The notes beneath the pieces are model-generated. The model made no database searches. It was not told the DNA's origin and was given only the letters and a program-made list of their open reading frames with translations. 23,447 bases of DNA from an uncultured Bacteroidales bacterium (GTDB lineage Bacteria > Bacteroidota > Bacteroidia > Bacteroidales > F082), in the NCBI GenBank assembly GCA_937896895.1, contig CALBNV010000072.1:1-23447 (forward strand), given 5' to 3'. Position numbers and translations under genes: made by a program. Positions 6,897-14,579 of the stretch are shown piece by piece (position 1 is the stretch's first letter; every line of letters begins with the position of its first letter).

Positions 6897-7524
6897 GGCA
6901 TTTGGCGGCAGCGTCGTCTATAAAGATTTCAGCATCGCGTTCCGTGAAGGCGTCACGACGTGCATCCTCGGACCGTCGGGCTGCGGCAAGACGACATTGC
7001 TCAACATCATCGGCGGTCTGCTCACCCCCGACTCTGGGTCGCTGCAAGGCTTTGATGGCAAACGTTTCGGCTATATTTTCCAGGAACCGAGACTGCTTCC
7101 TTGGAAGACCGTCAGACAAAACATTGAGTTTGTAGCCGAGGGCAAAGACACTGATGAGTTTTTAAAACTCGTTGATTTGCAGCAGTCTGCCGACAAATAC
7201 CCGTCACAGCTGAGCGGCGGCATGAGCCAGCGCGTCTCCATCGCCCGCGCGTTGGCGGTAAAGCCCGACATCATTCTCTTGGACGAGCCATTTTCAAACT
7301 TAGACAGCATCTTAAAGAAAAACATCATCGACAGCTTCAAGAAAATTCTGGAGACAGAAAAAAAGACCGTCATCTACGTCACCCACGACATCGACGAAGC
7401 CATCGCGATGAGCGACGACATCATCGTTTTGAGCAAATCGCCGGTGAGAGTCGTTTTCGAGGAGAAAGACATCAGAAATCTGAAAAATGACGACATCAAA
7501 GGCAAAATCATCAATGTTCTGTAG
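6871..7524 (+). CDS. ABC transporter ATP-binding protein (SsuB/TauB-type)
   Basis: A 217-residue cytoplasmic ATPase that powers the importer. All motifs are present: Walker A GPSGCGKTT (about 31-39), Q-loop FQEPRLLPWK, signature LSGGMSQRVSIARAL (about 114-128), Walker B IILLDEPFS and the H-loop THDIDEA. PWK after the Q-loop is common in the nitrate/taurine subgroup. It is shorter than the usual 240-260 residues, with a brief C-terminal tail and a compact section between Walker A and the Q-loop. I chose the ATG at 6871 rather than the TTG two codons upstream. The gene ends the operon. Confidence 0.93.
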   Translation: MLQLRDIYKAFGGSVVYKDFSIAFREGVTTCILGPSGCGKTTLLNIIGGLLTPDSGSLQGFDGKRFGYIFQEPRLLPWKTVRQNIEFVAEGKDTDEFLKLVDLQQSADKYPSQLSGGMSQRVSIARALAVKPDIILLDEPFSNLDSILKKNIIDSFKKILETEKKTVIYVTHDIDEAIAMSDDIIVLSKSPVRVVFEEKDIRNLKNDDIKGKIINVL

Positions 7525-7536
7525 GCTTTTCAAGGA

Positions 7537-7555
7537 TTTCAAAACACCGTTGAAA
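7537..7555 (+). terminator. Weak hairpin after the ABC operon
   Basis: TTTCAA (7537-7542) and TTGAAA (7550-7555) can pair over a 7-base loop, 12 bases after the ATPase stop. The following DNA is AT-rich but lacks a clean T-run, so it may or may not end transcription. Confidence 0.3.
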
Positions 7556-7570
7556 CATTTTAAAAATTTA

Positions 7571-7603
7571 TTGCCGTTTATTCAGAAAAATTGCTTAATT
7601 TTG
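7571..7603 (+). promoter_or_regulatory. Candidate promoter of the GT5-DUF4270-PPIase-pheS unit
   Basis: TTG (7571-7573), 22 bases, then TAATTTTG (7596-7603), fitting the Bacteroidetes -33/-7 pattern within about two bases of normal spacing. A second box TATTTTTG (7610-7617) lies just downstream. Either leaves a leader of about 20-35 bases before the ATG at 7642. Confidence 0.5.
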
Positions 7604-7641
7604 TATGTTTATTTTTGACCACACAAAACACACTGAATAAA

Positions 7642-8454
7642 ATGGACAAGACGAAGGTATTATTCATCCACCAAGAGATAACTCCTTATCTCCCAGAGAC
7701 ACCGATGTCATTGATTGGCAGATATTTACCACAGGGGATTCAAGAAAGAGGGAAAGAAATTCGCATTTTCATGCCGCGTTTCGGCAACGTGAACGAACGC
7801 CGTAACCAGCTGCATGAAGTCATCAGGCTGTCGGGTATGAATATGATCATCAATGACACCGACCATCCCTTGATTATCAAAGTCGCATCAATTCAGAAAG
7901 CAAGGATTCAGATATATTTCATCGACAATGACGACTTTTTCACAAAGAGGAAGTTCACTGTTGCCGAAAACAACGAGGAGTTTTACAAAGACAACGACGA
8001 CCGCACGGTTTTCTTCTCGAGAGGAGTCATCGAGACGGTGAAGAAGCTGAACTGGCCGCCCGACATCATACACTGCCACGGATGGATCTCCTCGCTTGTG
8101 CCGCTTTACATCAAAAAGGCGTTCAAAGACAACCCGTTATTCAGTGATTCAAAAGTCATCTATTCGATTTATGACGATGATTTCGAAGGCGCATTCCGCA
8201 ACGGCTACGACAAGAAGATCAAGATGCCGGGCATCATCGCAAAGGAAATAAAATTCCTGAAAAATCCGACATACGCCAACATCCAGAAATCGGCCCTTGA
8301 CTTCGCCGACGGCATCGTAATCGCAAGTCCGAAAATAAACCCTGATGTTGAAACATACGCAAGATCGTTAAATAAACCGATCCTTGAATACCAAGGAGAG
8401 AAAAATTACGTTGATGCATACAACGAATTTTACGATAAGATCAAAGAACTATGA
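7642..8454 (+). CDS. Shortened GT5 'glycogen/starch synthase' family protein
   Basis: A 270-residue cytoplasmic protein related to the N-terminal half of family 5 glycosyltransferases (glycogen synthase): KTKVLFIHQEITPYLPET at the start, EIRIFMPRFGNVNERR, IHCHGWISSLVPLYIK (compare HAHDWxTAL in true synthases) and ending soon after DGIVIASPKINPD. True glycogen synthases are near 480 residues and use a KxGGL motif close to the start to hold ADP-glucose; here that place reads PETPMSL, and the whole C-terminal Rossmann half is missing. It is probably not an active synthase. The same short form is common in Bacteroidetes next to DUF4270 and panC genes. I rejected a TTG start 51 bases upstream, which lies in the promoter. 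Its TGA overlaps the next ATG. Confidence 0.82.
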   Translation: MDKTKVLFIHQEITPYLPETPMSLIGRYLPQGIQERGKEIRIFMPRFGNVNERRNQLHEVIRLSGMNMIINDTDHPLIIKVASIQKARIQIYFIDNDDFFTKRKFTVAENNEEFYKDNDDRTVFFSRGVIETVKKLNWPPDIIHCHGWISSLVPLYIKKAFKDNPLFSDSKVIYSIYDDDFEGAFRNGYDKKIKMPGIIAKEIKFLKNPTYANIQKSALDFADGIVIASPKINPDVETYARSLNKPILEYQGEKNYVDAYNEFYDKIKEL

Positions 8455-9791
8455 CAAAACTTCGGATGCTGGCAATAACATTGGTTATTGCGTCGGTCGG
8501 TCTCTCATCATGCAAGAAGACACCACAAACGGTAGGCGACAACCTGCAATCGCAGAACAGTTATATCAAAGTGTTCTCGTCGGAAAACCGCGACATTGTA
8601 GCACTTACACAACATATTGATTCTCTGATTACAAGCACCTCTACAACATTCCTCATCGGCGCTATGTATGAAGAGATTTTCGGGCTGTCGTCCATGCAGA
8701 CATTCACACAAATCTCGCCGACAGTCATCGGGCAGGTGTGGGGCGACAATGCGGTGGCCGACTCCATAGTGCTTCAGCTCAGCTACAATGGCTATTATGG
8801 CGACACAACAACAGCTCAGAGATTTATCGTGAGAGAACTTGATGAGCCGTTCGGCGACTCAACAAAATATTACTCAAACACACTGCTCGCCGTGAAGGCA
8901 GACCCGCTCGCTGACTTCACTTTCAATCCACATCCGACACAATACAGTAACATCGATGACGACTCGCTCACAAAGGCCGTCCTGCGTATTCCGTTGAACG
9001 TCAGCCTCGGCCAGCATTTCATCAATAACGAAGAAAAGTTTGAGACGGTTGACGGATTCCTTGAGTTCTTCAAAGGACTGAACATCGCGTGCGAGTCTGA
9101 CATCCCGACTCTCGGCTCACGCGGCGCGGTCTATTTCTTTGACGCCACTAACAGTTACACATACCTCAGACTGTATTACCACAACGACACAGACACATTG
9201 ACTTACGACTTCAACATCACGTCGGACTGCATGCATTTCGGCAACTACAGCCACGACTACGATGCGGCGGTGGCACCGATAAATTTCAACGACTCCACTG
9301 ACAGCCGCTATCTCTATATCCAAGGCACCGCAGGCGTCATGACGTGGATCAAGTTCCCGAATATCGCTTCATGGGCCAAGTCATTCAACACCAACGTCCT
9401 TATCAACGAGGCAAAGCTGATCATGAAAGGCGCACCAGAGTCAATAAACGGAGCAGCCAACGACACCACGACTTTCACACCCCCGACACAGCTCATCATC
9501 GCGAAAAAGACAGGTGAGGGGACGTATGCAATCCTTGATGACCAGTATGTCGGCGCGGAATATTATGGCGGACAATACGACAGCAAGAGCGGAACAGTCT
9601 ATTTCAGGCTGAACAGCTATATACAAAACCTCATCTTGGACGGTCCTGATGCGGAAAACTTAGGGCTTTACGTCTATGTGAACGCCGGCTCCTACACCCC
9701 GCGCCGCTGGATTTTCAACGGCCCGGACTATCAAGACATTGAAAACAATCTCAGACTTGAACTTACATATTCATTAATCGACACTGAATAA
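8451..9791 (+). CDS. DUF4270 family lipoprotein
   Basis: A 446-residue exported lipoprotein (signal MTKLRMLAITLVIASVGLSSC, lipid Cys21). It matches the Bacteroidetes DUF4270 family: an early TVGDNLQ segment, ADSIVLQLSYNGYYGDTTTAQRFIVRELDE, a long beta-rich body with NEAKLIMKG and a C-terminal PRRWIFNGPDYQDIENNLRLELTYSLI. The family is of unknown function and is predicted on the outer membrane. The ATGA overlap with the GT5-like gene means coupled translation, an odd pairing of a cytoplasmic and a surface protein that recurs across Bacteroidales as far as I recall. Confidence 0.85.
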   Translation: MTKLRMLAITLVIASVGLSSCKKTPQTVGDNLQSQNSYIKVFSSENRDIVALTQHIDSLITSTSTTFLIGAMYEEIFGLSSMQTFTQISPTVIGQVWGDNAVADSIVLQLSYNGYYGDTTTAQRFIVRELDEPFGDSTKYYSNTLLAVKADPLADFTFNPHPTQYSNIDDDSLTKAVLRIPLNVSLGQHFINNEEKFETVDGFLEFFKGLNIACESDIPTLGSRGAVYFFDATNSYTYLRLYYHNDTDTLTYDFNITSDCMHFGNYSHDYDAAVAPINFNDSTDSRYLYIQGTAGVMTWIKFPNIASWAKSFNTNVLINEAKLIMKGAPESINGAANDTTTFTPPTQLIIAKKTGEGTYAILDDQYVGAEYYGGQYDSKSGTVYFRLNSYIQNLILDGPDAENLGLYVYVNAGSYTPRRWIFNGPDYQDIENNLRLELTYSLIDTE

Positions 9792-9800
9792 CAGACATTT

Positions 9801-10430
9801 ATGAAAAAATTATTTTTAATACTTTGCGTTTTTTTAGGTATGACAGCACAAGCACAAGACAAAGAGACTAAGGTTTTGTTAAAAACCAACCAGGGCGACA
9901 TCACGGTGAAGCTTTATAACGACACACCAAAACATCGCGACAATTTCATCAAATTAGTTAACGAAGGGTGGTTCAACGGTTCACCTTTCCACCGCGTCAT
10001 CAATAAATTCATGATTCAGGGCGGTCAGAACGCCGACGGACGCGTGGACCCGGGCTACACAATCCCGGCGGAAATAAAGCCGAACCACTATCATTTCAAA
10101 GGCGCACTCGCCGCAGCACGCATGGCCGACCAGGTGAACCCGAAAAAGAACTCAAGCGGCTCACAGTTCTATATCGTTCAAGGCGAAGTTTACACGACTC
10201 AGAAACTTGAAAGATTCCGCGACTATTACGGAAAGACCTTCACCAAAGAAATGGTTGACGTCTATACCACACTCGGCGGCACACCACACCTCGACGGCGA
10301 CTATACCGTCTTCGGCGAAGTGGTTGAAGGCCTCGAAATTGTCGATAAAATAGCAGCAGTACAGACCGGCTACATGGACGTTCCTGTCGAACCGGTCGTC
10401 ATCATCACGGCTGAAATACTAAACAAATAA
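9801..10430 (+). CDS. Exported cyclophilin-type peptidyl-prolyl isomerase
   Basis: A 209-residue cyclophilin with a Sec signal peptide (MKKLFLILCVFLGMTAQAQ), so it acts in the periplasm, speeding cis/trans proline changes during folding of exported proteins. Core motifs are all present: FHRVINKFMIQGG (about 64-76, with the catalytic Arg and the Gln), SSGSQFYIVQGE (about 118-129) and DGDYTVFGEVVEGLEIVDKI (about 172-191). An insertion (YTTQKLERFRDYYGKTFTKEMVDVYTTLGG) before the last motif is a feature of Bacteroidetes members. It begins 9 bases after the DUF4270 gene and likely shares its transcript. Confidence 0.92.
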   Translation: MKKLFLILCVFLGMTAQAQDKETKVLLKTNQGDITVKLYNDTPKHRDNFIKLVNEGWFNGSPFHRVINKFMIQGGQNADGRVDPGYTIPAEIKPNHYHFKGALAAARMADQVNPKKNSSGSQFYIVQGEVYTTQKLERFRDYYGKTFTKEMVDVYTTLGGTPHLDGDYTVFGEVVEGLEIVDKIAAVQTGYMDVPVEPVVIITAEILNK

Positions 10431-10440
10431 GCACCTCTAT

Positions 10441-10466
10441 AACCGCGTAGCGGTTACATATCAGTA
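10441..10466 (+). repeat. 26-bp intergenic hairpin repeat, copy 1
   Basis: Begins with the perfect inverted repeat AACCGC-GTA-GCGGTT and continues TACATATCAGTA. It is identical over 26 bases to 17479-17504. A partial second copy of the right half (GTTACACATCAGTA, 10492-10505) runs into the pheS ATG. The 74-base gap 10431-10504 contains nothing else. Confidence 0.8.
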
Positions 10467-10504
10467 ACATAAAAATGACAATAAGTTAGAAGTTACACAT
10501 CAGT

Positions 10505-11518
10505 ATGAAAGAGAAAATTGAACAGATATTGACGGAAGTCAAGGCGTTCCATGCCGACAGCAAAGAGGCATTAGAGAACTTCCGCATTGCTTATCTCAGC
10601 AAAAAAGGCACCATTGCAGCACTTTTCAACGACTTCAAGCAGGTCGCACCCGAGATGCGCAAGGAAATGGGCATGAAACTCAACGAACTGAAAAACGCCG
10701 TACAGGAAATCTTGGAGGAACAACAGAAGCAGTTCGAGACAAAGACAGACACAAAGAACGACCTTGACCTTTCCCTGCCAGCCGGCATGATGAACGGCTC
10801 ACGTCATCCTTTGTCAATCGTGCGCAACGAAATCAACGACATCTTCAAGCGTCTCGGTTTCGTCATCGCCGAGGGCCCGGAGATTGAAGACGACTTCCAT
10901 GTCTTCTCTGCATTGAATTTCCCGCCCGACCATCCGGCACGCGACATGCAGGACACATTCTTCGTTACGAAATCACCCGATGTAGTGCTGCGCACACACA
11001 CCTCAAGCGTGCAGGTGCGTGTCATGGAGCAGGGCAAGCTCCCGATCCGTATCATCGCCCCGGGAAGAGTGTTCCGCAACGAGGCAATATCAGCCCGCGC
11101 ACACTGCATCTTCCATCAGATTGAAGGCCTTTACATCGACAAGAACGTCTCTTTCGCCGACCTCAAGCAGACACTTTATCATTTCGTCCAGGAATACTTC
11201 GGCGAAGGCACAAAGGTGCGTTTCCGCCCGTCATACTTCCCGTTCACCGAGACATCAGCCGAAATGGACATCTCCTGTAACATCTGCGGCGGCGAAGGCT
11301 GCAACATCTGCAAACACACCGGCTGGGTTGAAATCCTCGGCTGCGGCATCTGTGACCCTAACATATTGAAAGCCTGTAACATCGACCCCGAAGAATACAC
11401 CGGCTTCGCTTTCGGAATGGGCATCGAACGCATCGCAATGCTGAAATATCAAATCAACGACTTGAGAATGTTCTTCGAGAACGACATCCGTTTCCTCGAA
11501 CAGTTCGAGCAAGCCTGA
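10505..11518 (+). CDS. pheS: Phenylalanine-tRNA ligase alpha subunit
   Basis: A 337-residue catalytic subunit that, with PheT, charges tRNA-Phe in the cytoplasm. The N-terminal coiled coil (about 1-80) is followed by the class II core: LSLPAGMMNGSRHPLSIVRN, motif 2 RVFRNEAISARAHCIFHQIEG (about 188-208), FRPSYFPFTETSAEMD (about 240-255) and motif 3 GFAFGMGIERIAMLKYQI (about 299-316). Six Cys in CNICGGEGCNICKHTGWVEI and the following GCGICDP make a zinc-ribbon-like insert often seen in Bacteroidetes PheS. The start codon sits at the edge of a short repeat (CATCAGTATG). No pheT is nearby, as usual for this phylum. Confidence 0.97.
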   Translation: MKEKIEQILTEVKAFHADSKEALENFRIAYLSKKGTIAALFNDFKQVAPEMRKEMGMKLNELKNAVQEILEEQQKQFETKTDTKNDLDLSLPAGMMNGSRHPLSIVRNEINDIFKRLGFVIAEGPEIEDDFHVFSALNFPPDHPARDMQDTFFVTKSPDVVLRTHTSSVQVRVMEQGKLPIRIIAPGRVFRNEAISARAHCIFHQIEGLYIDKNVSFADLKQTLYHFVQEYFGEGTKVRFRPSYFPFTETSAEMDISCNICGGEGCNICKHTGWVEILGCGICDPNILKACNIDPEEYTGFAFGMGIERIAMLKYQINDLRMFFENDIRFLEQFEQA

Positions 11519-11520
11519 AT

Positions 11521-11540
11521 TTAGTTAAAAGTTAAAAGAG
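11521..11540 (+). repeat. A/G-rich repeat directly after pheS
   Basis: Twenty bases starting TTAGTTAAAAG are identical to 17421-17440, which directly follows polA. Both begin within two bases of a stop codon. Related tracts lie at 5084-5116, 11573-11602 and 17958-17992. Confidence 0.65.
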
Positions 11541-11580
11541 GCTGACGCGCGTGAGTTATACCATGTGCTTCAGCCTCTTT
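11535..11580. terminator. Large hairpin between convergent pheS and IPExxxVDY genes
   Basis: AAAGAGGCTGA (11535-11545) and TCAGCCTCTTT (11570-11580) are perfect 11-base arms around a 24-base loop, with A-rich and T-rich flanks on both sides. Placed between two convergent genes, it probably stops transcription from both directions. Confidence 0.65.
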
Positions 11581-11599
11581 ACTCTTTACTCTTTAATCT

Positions 11600-12052
11600 C
11601 TAATCTCTGCTCCTGATGAGTTCGATTTCGTGAATCTCGATGTCCTCAAGCAGATTGTCGATTTTCTTTGTTTTTTCAATATCAACGTCATAAACCAATA
11701 TAACACCAGGAATCTGCTTTATTTTTGACATTACAGACTGATAGTTTTCATCTGTGATGAAATTGCGTATCACAATGAGATAATCTGTCGGCAGTGCCAT
11801 TTTCATCCACTTTGACTCCCCATTTGAAAGTGCCACAAGATTGAACGCATTGCTGTTTTCGCCGCCATCATAAAGATAGAACGAAAACGGCTGTCCGTCT
11901 TCATTAACAACATCGGAATATTTTACAAGATTGATTTTCAGCACATTATTAATATGCCAGGCAAGTTTGTAGTCTTCAAGGTAACTGTTGATGCCGATGA
12001 TTCTGATGTCGTCAAAAGGCTCGACGACGATTTTGTTTTTTTTCTTAACCAT
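11600..12052 (-). CDS. IPExxxVDY family protein
   Basis: A 150-residue cytoplasmic protein of the Bacteroidetes-only IPExxxVDY family, function unknown. The naming region appears here as LPTDYLIVIRN (about 88-98), slightly divergent from the consensus; the N-terminal part has IIGINSYLEDYKLAWHINNVLKINL, and the protein ends in a charged EIHEIELIRSRD. The position 14 bases after rnc in an acpP-fabF-rnc row is the usual place of this family and supports the call. The A/G-rich repeat overlaps its stop codon, so the last residues may derive from repeat DNA. Confidence 0.75.
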   Translation of the reverse strand: MVKKKNKIVVEPFDDIRIIGINSYLEDYKLAWHINNVLKINLVKYSDVVNEDGQPFSFYLYDGGENSNAFNLVALSNGESKWMKMALPTDYLIVIRNFITDENYQSVMSKIKQIPGVILVYDVDIEKTKKIDNLLEDIEIHEIELIRSRD

Positions 12053-12066
12053 GATATATTGTGTTT

Positions 12067-12792
12067 TTAAAATTCCTCTTCAAGGATGTGCCAGGTCTTT
12101 TCCGAGGCAAGCTGCTCGGCACCTTTGATTGAATAGTCTGATGCCTTCGCGTAAGCCTTGCCGTCGATAAGCACCTGAATCTCATAGAGTTTGTCGTAGC
12201 TGTCGCCTTTCGTGCTGACGACCTTATAATCAATATGGTGTTTTCGTTTCTGCGACCATTCAAGGATTTTGCTCTTGAAATTGACTTCATTTTTCTCTAT
12301 GTTTTCAATGTCAAGATGCAGTTTTATGACGTTATCGACGATTATTTTATAGGTGAAATCATAGCCTTTGTCGAGGAAGACGGCGCCGGTGAATGCTTCA
12401 AAGGCATTGCCGCCGATGCAGCGGAATTTCCCGTGGCTGTCATGTGATTTGACGTAAGAGATCTTCTCTTCAAAACCGAATTTCTGCGAAAGCTTGTTCA
12501 ACGAAGCGCGGCTGACGATACGCGAGCGCATCTCGGTGAGAAAGCCTTCCTGTTTTGTAGGGAATTTCCTGAAAAGATATTCGGCAACGACCGAGCTTAA
12601 GACGGCATCACCAAGATATTCGAGACGTTCGTTGCTCACCGTCACGCCACTTAAAATCTTGGAACACATTGACTTATGAGTGAAAGCCAACTGATACAGC
12701 GTGATATTACGCGGATAGAATCCAAAGACATTGCGGATAAAACACGCCAAGTCACGGTCGGATTTATTACGATAACGTAAGAGTTCAAACAT
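12067..12792 (-). CDS. rnc: Ribonuclease III
   Basis: A 241-residue endonuclease that cuts double-stranded RNA during rRNA and mRNA processing. The catalytic domain has the signature NERLEYLGDAVLSSVVAEYLF (about 44-64), with the metal-binding Glu and Asp, and a second acidic patch in GNAFEAFTGAVFLDKGY (about 126-142, Glu/Asp). A dsRNA-binding domain follows (about 163-240: FKSKILEWSQKRKHHIDYKV, KAYAKASDYSIKGAEQLASE). I start it at the ATG at 12792, which overlaps the fabF stop as TAATG; a longer frame to 12819 would run into fabF. Coupling to fabF is conserved in many bacteria. Confidence 0.95.
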   Translation of the reverse strand: MFELLRYRNKSDRDLACFIRNVFGFYPRNITLYQLAFTHKSMCSKILSGVTVSNERLEYLGDAVLSSVVAEYLFRKFPTKQEGFLTEMRSRIVSRASLNKLSQKFGFEEKISYVKSHDSHGKFRCIGGNAFEAFTGAVFLDKGYDFTYKIIVDNVIKLHLDIENIEKNEVNFKSKILEWSQKRKHHIDYKVVSTKGDSYDKLYEIQVLIDGKAYAKASDYSIKGAEQLASEKTWHILEEEF

Positions 12793-14042
12793 TACTGGAA
12801 CTTCTTGAAGACTATGCAAGCGTTATGACCGCCAAAGCCAAAGGCATTGCTGATGGCATAGTCAACGGTTCTTTTCTTTGGCTTCCAGAAAGTGAAATCG
12901 AGTTTCGGGTCAATGTTCGGGTCGTCAGTGAAATGATTTATTGTAGGAGGCACGGTATCGTTTTTGCACGCCAAAATCGTTGATATTGACTCTATTGCGC
13001 CGGCACCGCCGAGGAGGTGTCCTGTCATTGACTTGCCGGAATTTATTGAGATACTGTAAACGTGTTCACCGAAAACATCCATTATTGCTTTCACTTCCGG
13101 CAGGTCGCCGGCAGGAGTTGATGTGCCGTGGGTGTTGATGTGGTCTATTTTTTCAGGAGTGATTCCGGCATCTTCCAAGGCGCGTTTCATGCTCAACGCG
13201 GCTCCGAGTCCATCCGGATGCGGGGCTGTCATGTGGTAAGCGTCACCGGAGACGCCGCATCCCACCACCTCGCCGTAAATCTTCGCGCCGCGGGCGAGAG
13301 CGTGTCCGAGTTCCTCCAATACGAGGCAGCCGGCACCTTCACCCATCACGAAGCCGTCACGGTCAGCGTCGAACGGACGTGATGCCGTCTTCGGGTCGTC
13401 GTTGCGGGTGGAGAGAGCCTTCATGGCCTCAAAGCCGCCGACACCGACGGGGCAGATGGCCGCTTCAGAGCCACCGACAATCATCACCGGAGATTTCCCG
13501 CTATGGATGTAGTTATAGCCTTCTATTATAGAATTGGCTGACGATGCACATGCCGAGACCGTCGCGAAATTTGCACCACGGAAACCATGTTTTATTGAAA
13601 TATGACCTGCGGCGAGGTCTGGTATCAGCCTCGGAATGATGAACGGGCTCAGACGCGGCGTTCCGTCGCCTAACGCAAAGTCCTTCATGTCATTATAAAG
13701 GCTGTCGATGCCGCCGATGCCAGACGCAAAGATAACACCGACTTCATCAAAATCGGTGTTATCCTTGTCAATGCCTGAATCTTTGATGGCCTCGTCGGAT
13801 GCGACTATGGCGAACTGAGCGAAACTATCGAGTTTCCTCGCCTCTTTACGGTCGAAATATTGCAACGGATCGAAGCCCTTCACTTCGCATGCAACGCGGC
13901 ACTTGAACTTCGAAGCATCAAAACGTGTTATCTCGCCAGCACCACTGACACCGCTAAGCAACGCATTCCAATAGTCAGAAACATTATTGCCTATCGGCGT
14001 GATAGCTCCAAGACCGGTTACTACAACACGCTTATAATCCAT
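12792..14042 (-). CDS. fabF: Beta-ketoacyl-ACP synthase II
   Basis: A 416-residue condensing enzyme of fatty-acid synthesis: it joins malonyl-ACP to a growing acyl-ACP in the cytoplasm. The thiolase-fold catalytic triad is intact: Cys in VSACASSANSI (about 163), His in INTHGTSTPAGD (about 304) and His in KSMTGHLLGGAGA (about 340). The N-terminal VVVTGLGAITPIGN and the C-terminal NAFGFGGHNACIVFKKF are typical. It begins three bases after acpP and ends overlapping rnc, so the three are one transcript. Length is normal for FabF. Confidence 0.97.
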   Translation of the reverse strand: MDYKRVVVTGLGAITPIGNNVSDYWNALLSGVSGAGEITRFDASKFKCRVACEVKGFDPLQYFDRKEARKLDSFAQFAIVASDEAIKDSGIDKDNTDFDEVGVIFASGIGGIDSLYNDMKDFALGDGTPRLSPFIIPRLIPDLAAGHISIKHGFRGANFATVSACASSANSIIEGYNYIHSGKSPVMIVGGSEAAICPVGVGGFEAMKALSTRNDDPKTASRPFDADRDGFVMGEGAGCLVLEELGHALARGAKIYGEVVGCGVSGDAYHMTAPHPDGLGAALSMKRALEDAGITPEKIDHINTHGTSTPAGDLPEVKAIMDVFGEHVYSISINSGKSMTGHLLGGAGAIESISTILACKNDTVPPTINHFTDDPNIDPKLDFTFWKPKKRTVDYAISNAFGFGGHNACIVFKKFQ

Positions 14043-14045
14043 GAG

Positions 14046-14282
14046 TTATGCCTTGTGTTCTTCGATGTATTTAACCGCATCACCAACAGTCATGATGTTG
14101 CTGGCCTGATCATCCGGAATAGCTACATTAAACTCTTTTTCAAATTCGAGAAGCAACTCAACCGTGTCGAGCGAATCTGCGCCTAAATCTTGTGTAAAAC
14201 TCTTTTCCAATGTGATTTCTGACTTCTCAACCGCCAACTTGTCAGCGATGATTGATACGACTTTTTCTGTAATTTCTGACAT
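14046..14282 (-). CDS. acpP: Acyl carrier protein
   Basis: A 78-residue acidic carrier protein that holds fatty-acid intermediates on a phosphopantetheine arm. The attachment Ser lies in GADSLDTVELLLEFEKEF (Ser about 38). The helix-rich sequence and the end VGDAVKYIEEHKA are typical. I use the ATG at 14282 (MSEITEKV); a TTG two codons further up is less likely. It opens the acpP-fabF-rnc-IPExxxVDY operon and has a good promoter at 14336-14368. Confidence 0.97.
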   Translation of the reverse strand: MSEITEKVVSIIADKLAVEKSEITLEKSFTQDLGADSLDTVELLLEFEKEFNVAIPDDQASNIMTVGDAVKYIEEHKA

Positions 14283-14335
14283 TTTCAATAGTTTTTATTT
14301 TTAATATACTTTTTCTGCTCAAAGAAAAAACTCAA

Positions 14336-14368
14336 CAAAAGTAGTTCATTTTTTAACACCATGACAAT
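14336..14368 (-). promoter_or_regulatory. Promoter of the acpP operon
   Basis: Reading on the minus strand: TTG (in ATTG, 14365-14368), 21 bases, then TACTTTTG (14336-14343). This is a near-perfect Bacteroidetes promoter and leaves a leader of about 50 bases before acpP. The 297-base gap 14283-14579 is very AT-rich and otherwise holds only the weaker polA box. Confidence 0.7.
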
Positions 14369-14509
14369 TTTTTTTAAAATATTTTATTCTCATTTCTTTA
14401 ATAGTTTGGTATTCAATATTTTACAAAAAATATTTTTTAAATCAAAAATTTATATTTTTAAATTATTTCCAAAATTCAAGAATTTTCAAACTGTTTCAAA
14501 AAAAAGCAG

Positions 14510-14517
14510 TACTTTTA
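14510..14517 (+). promoter_or_regulatory. Possible -7 box of polA
   Basis: TACTTTTA differs from TAnnTTTG only at the last base and would begin a leader of about 60 bases before 14580. A TTTTC 22 bases upstream is a poor -33 box. Confidence 0.3.
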
Positions 14518-14579
14518 CAACCTTAAAAAGTCAGATTATTTTACAAAATATCATTAAAATTTGATAAAAAAGCATAGAG

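Noticed and set aside
7591..7641. TTG start for the GT5-like gene
   Set aside because: It lies within the promoter boxes; the ATG at 7642 matches the family start.
12793..12819. Longer start for rnc
   Set aside because: It would run into fabF; the TAATG overlap at 12792 is the better start.
14361..14564. 67-residue ORF between acpP and polA
   Set aside because: A low-complexity Phe/Lys/Ile product of AT-rich promoter DNA.
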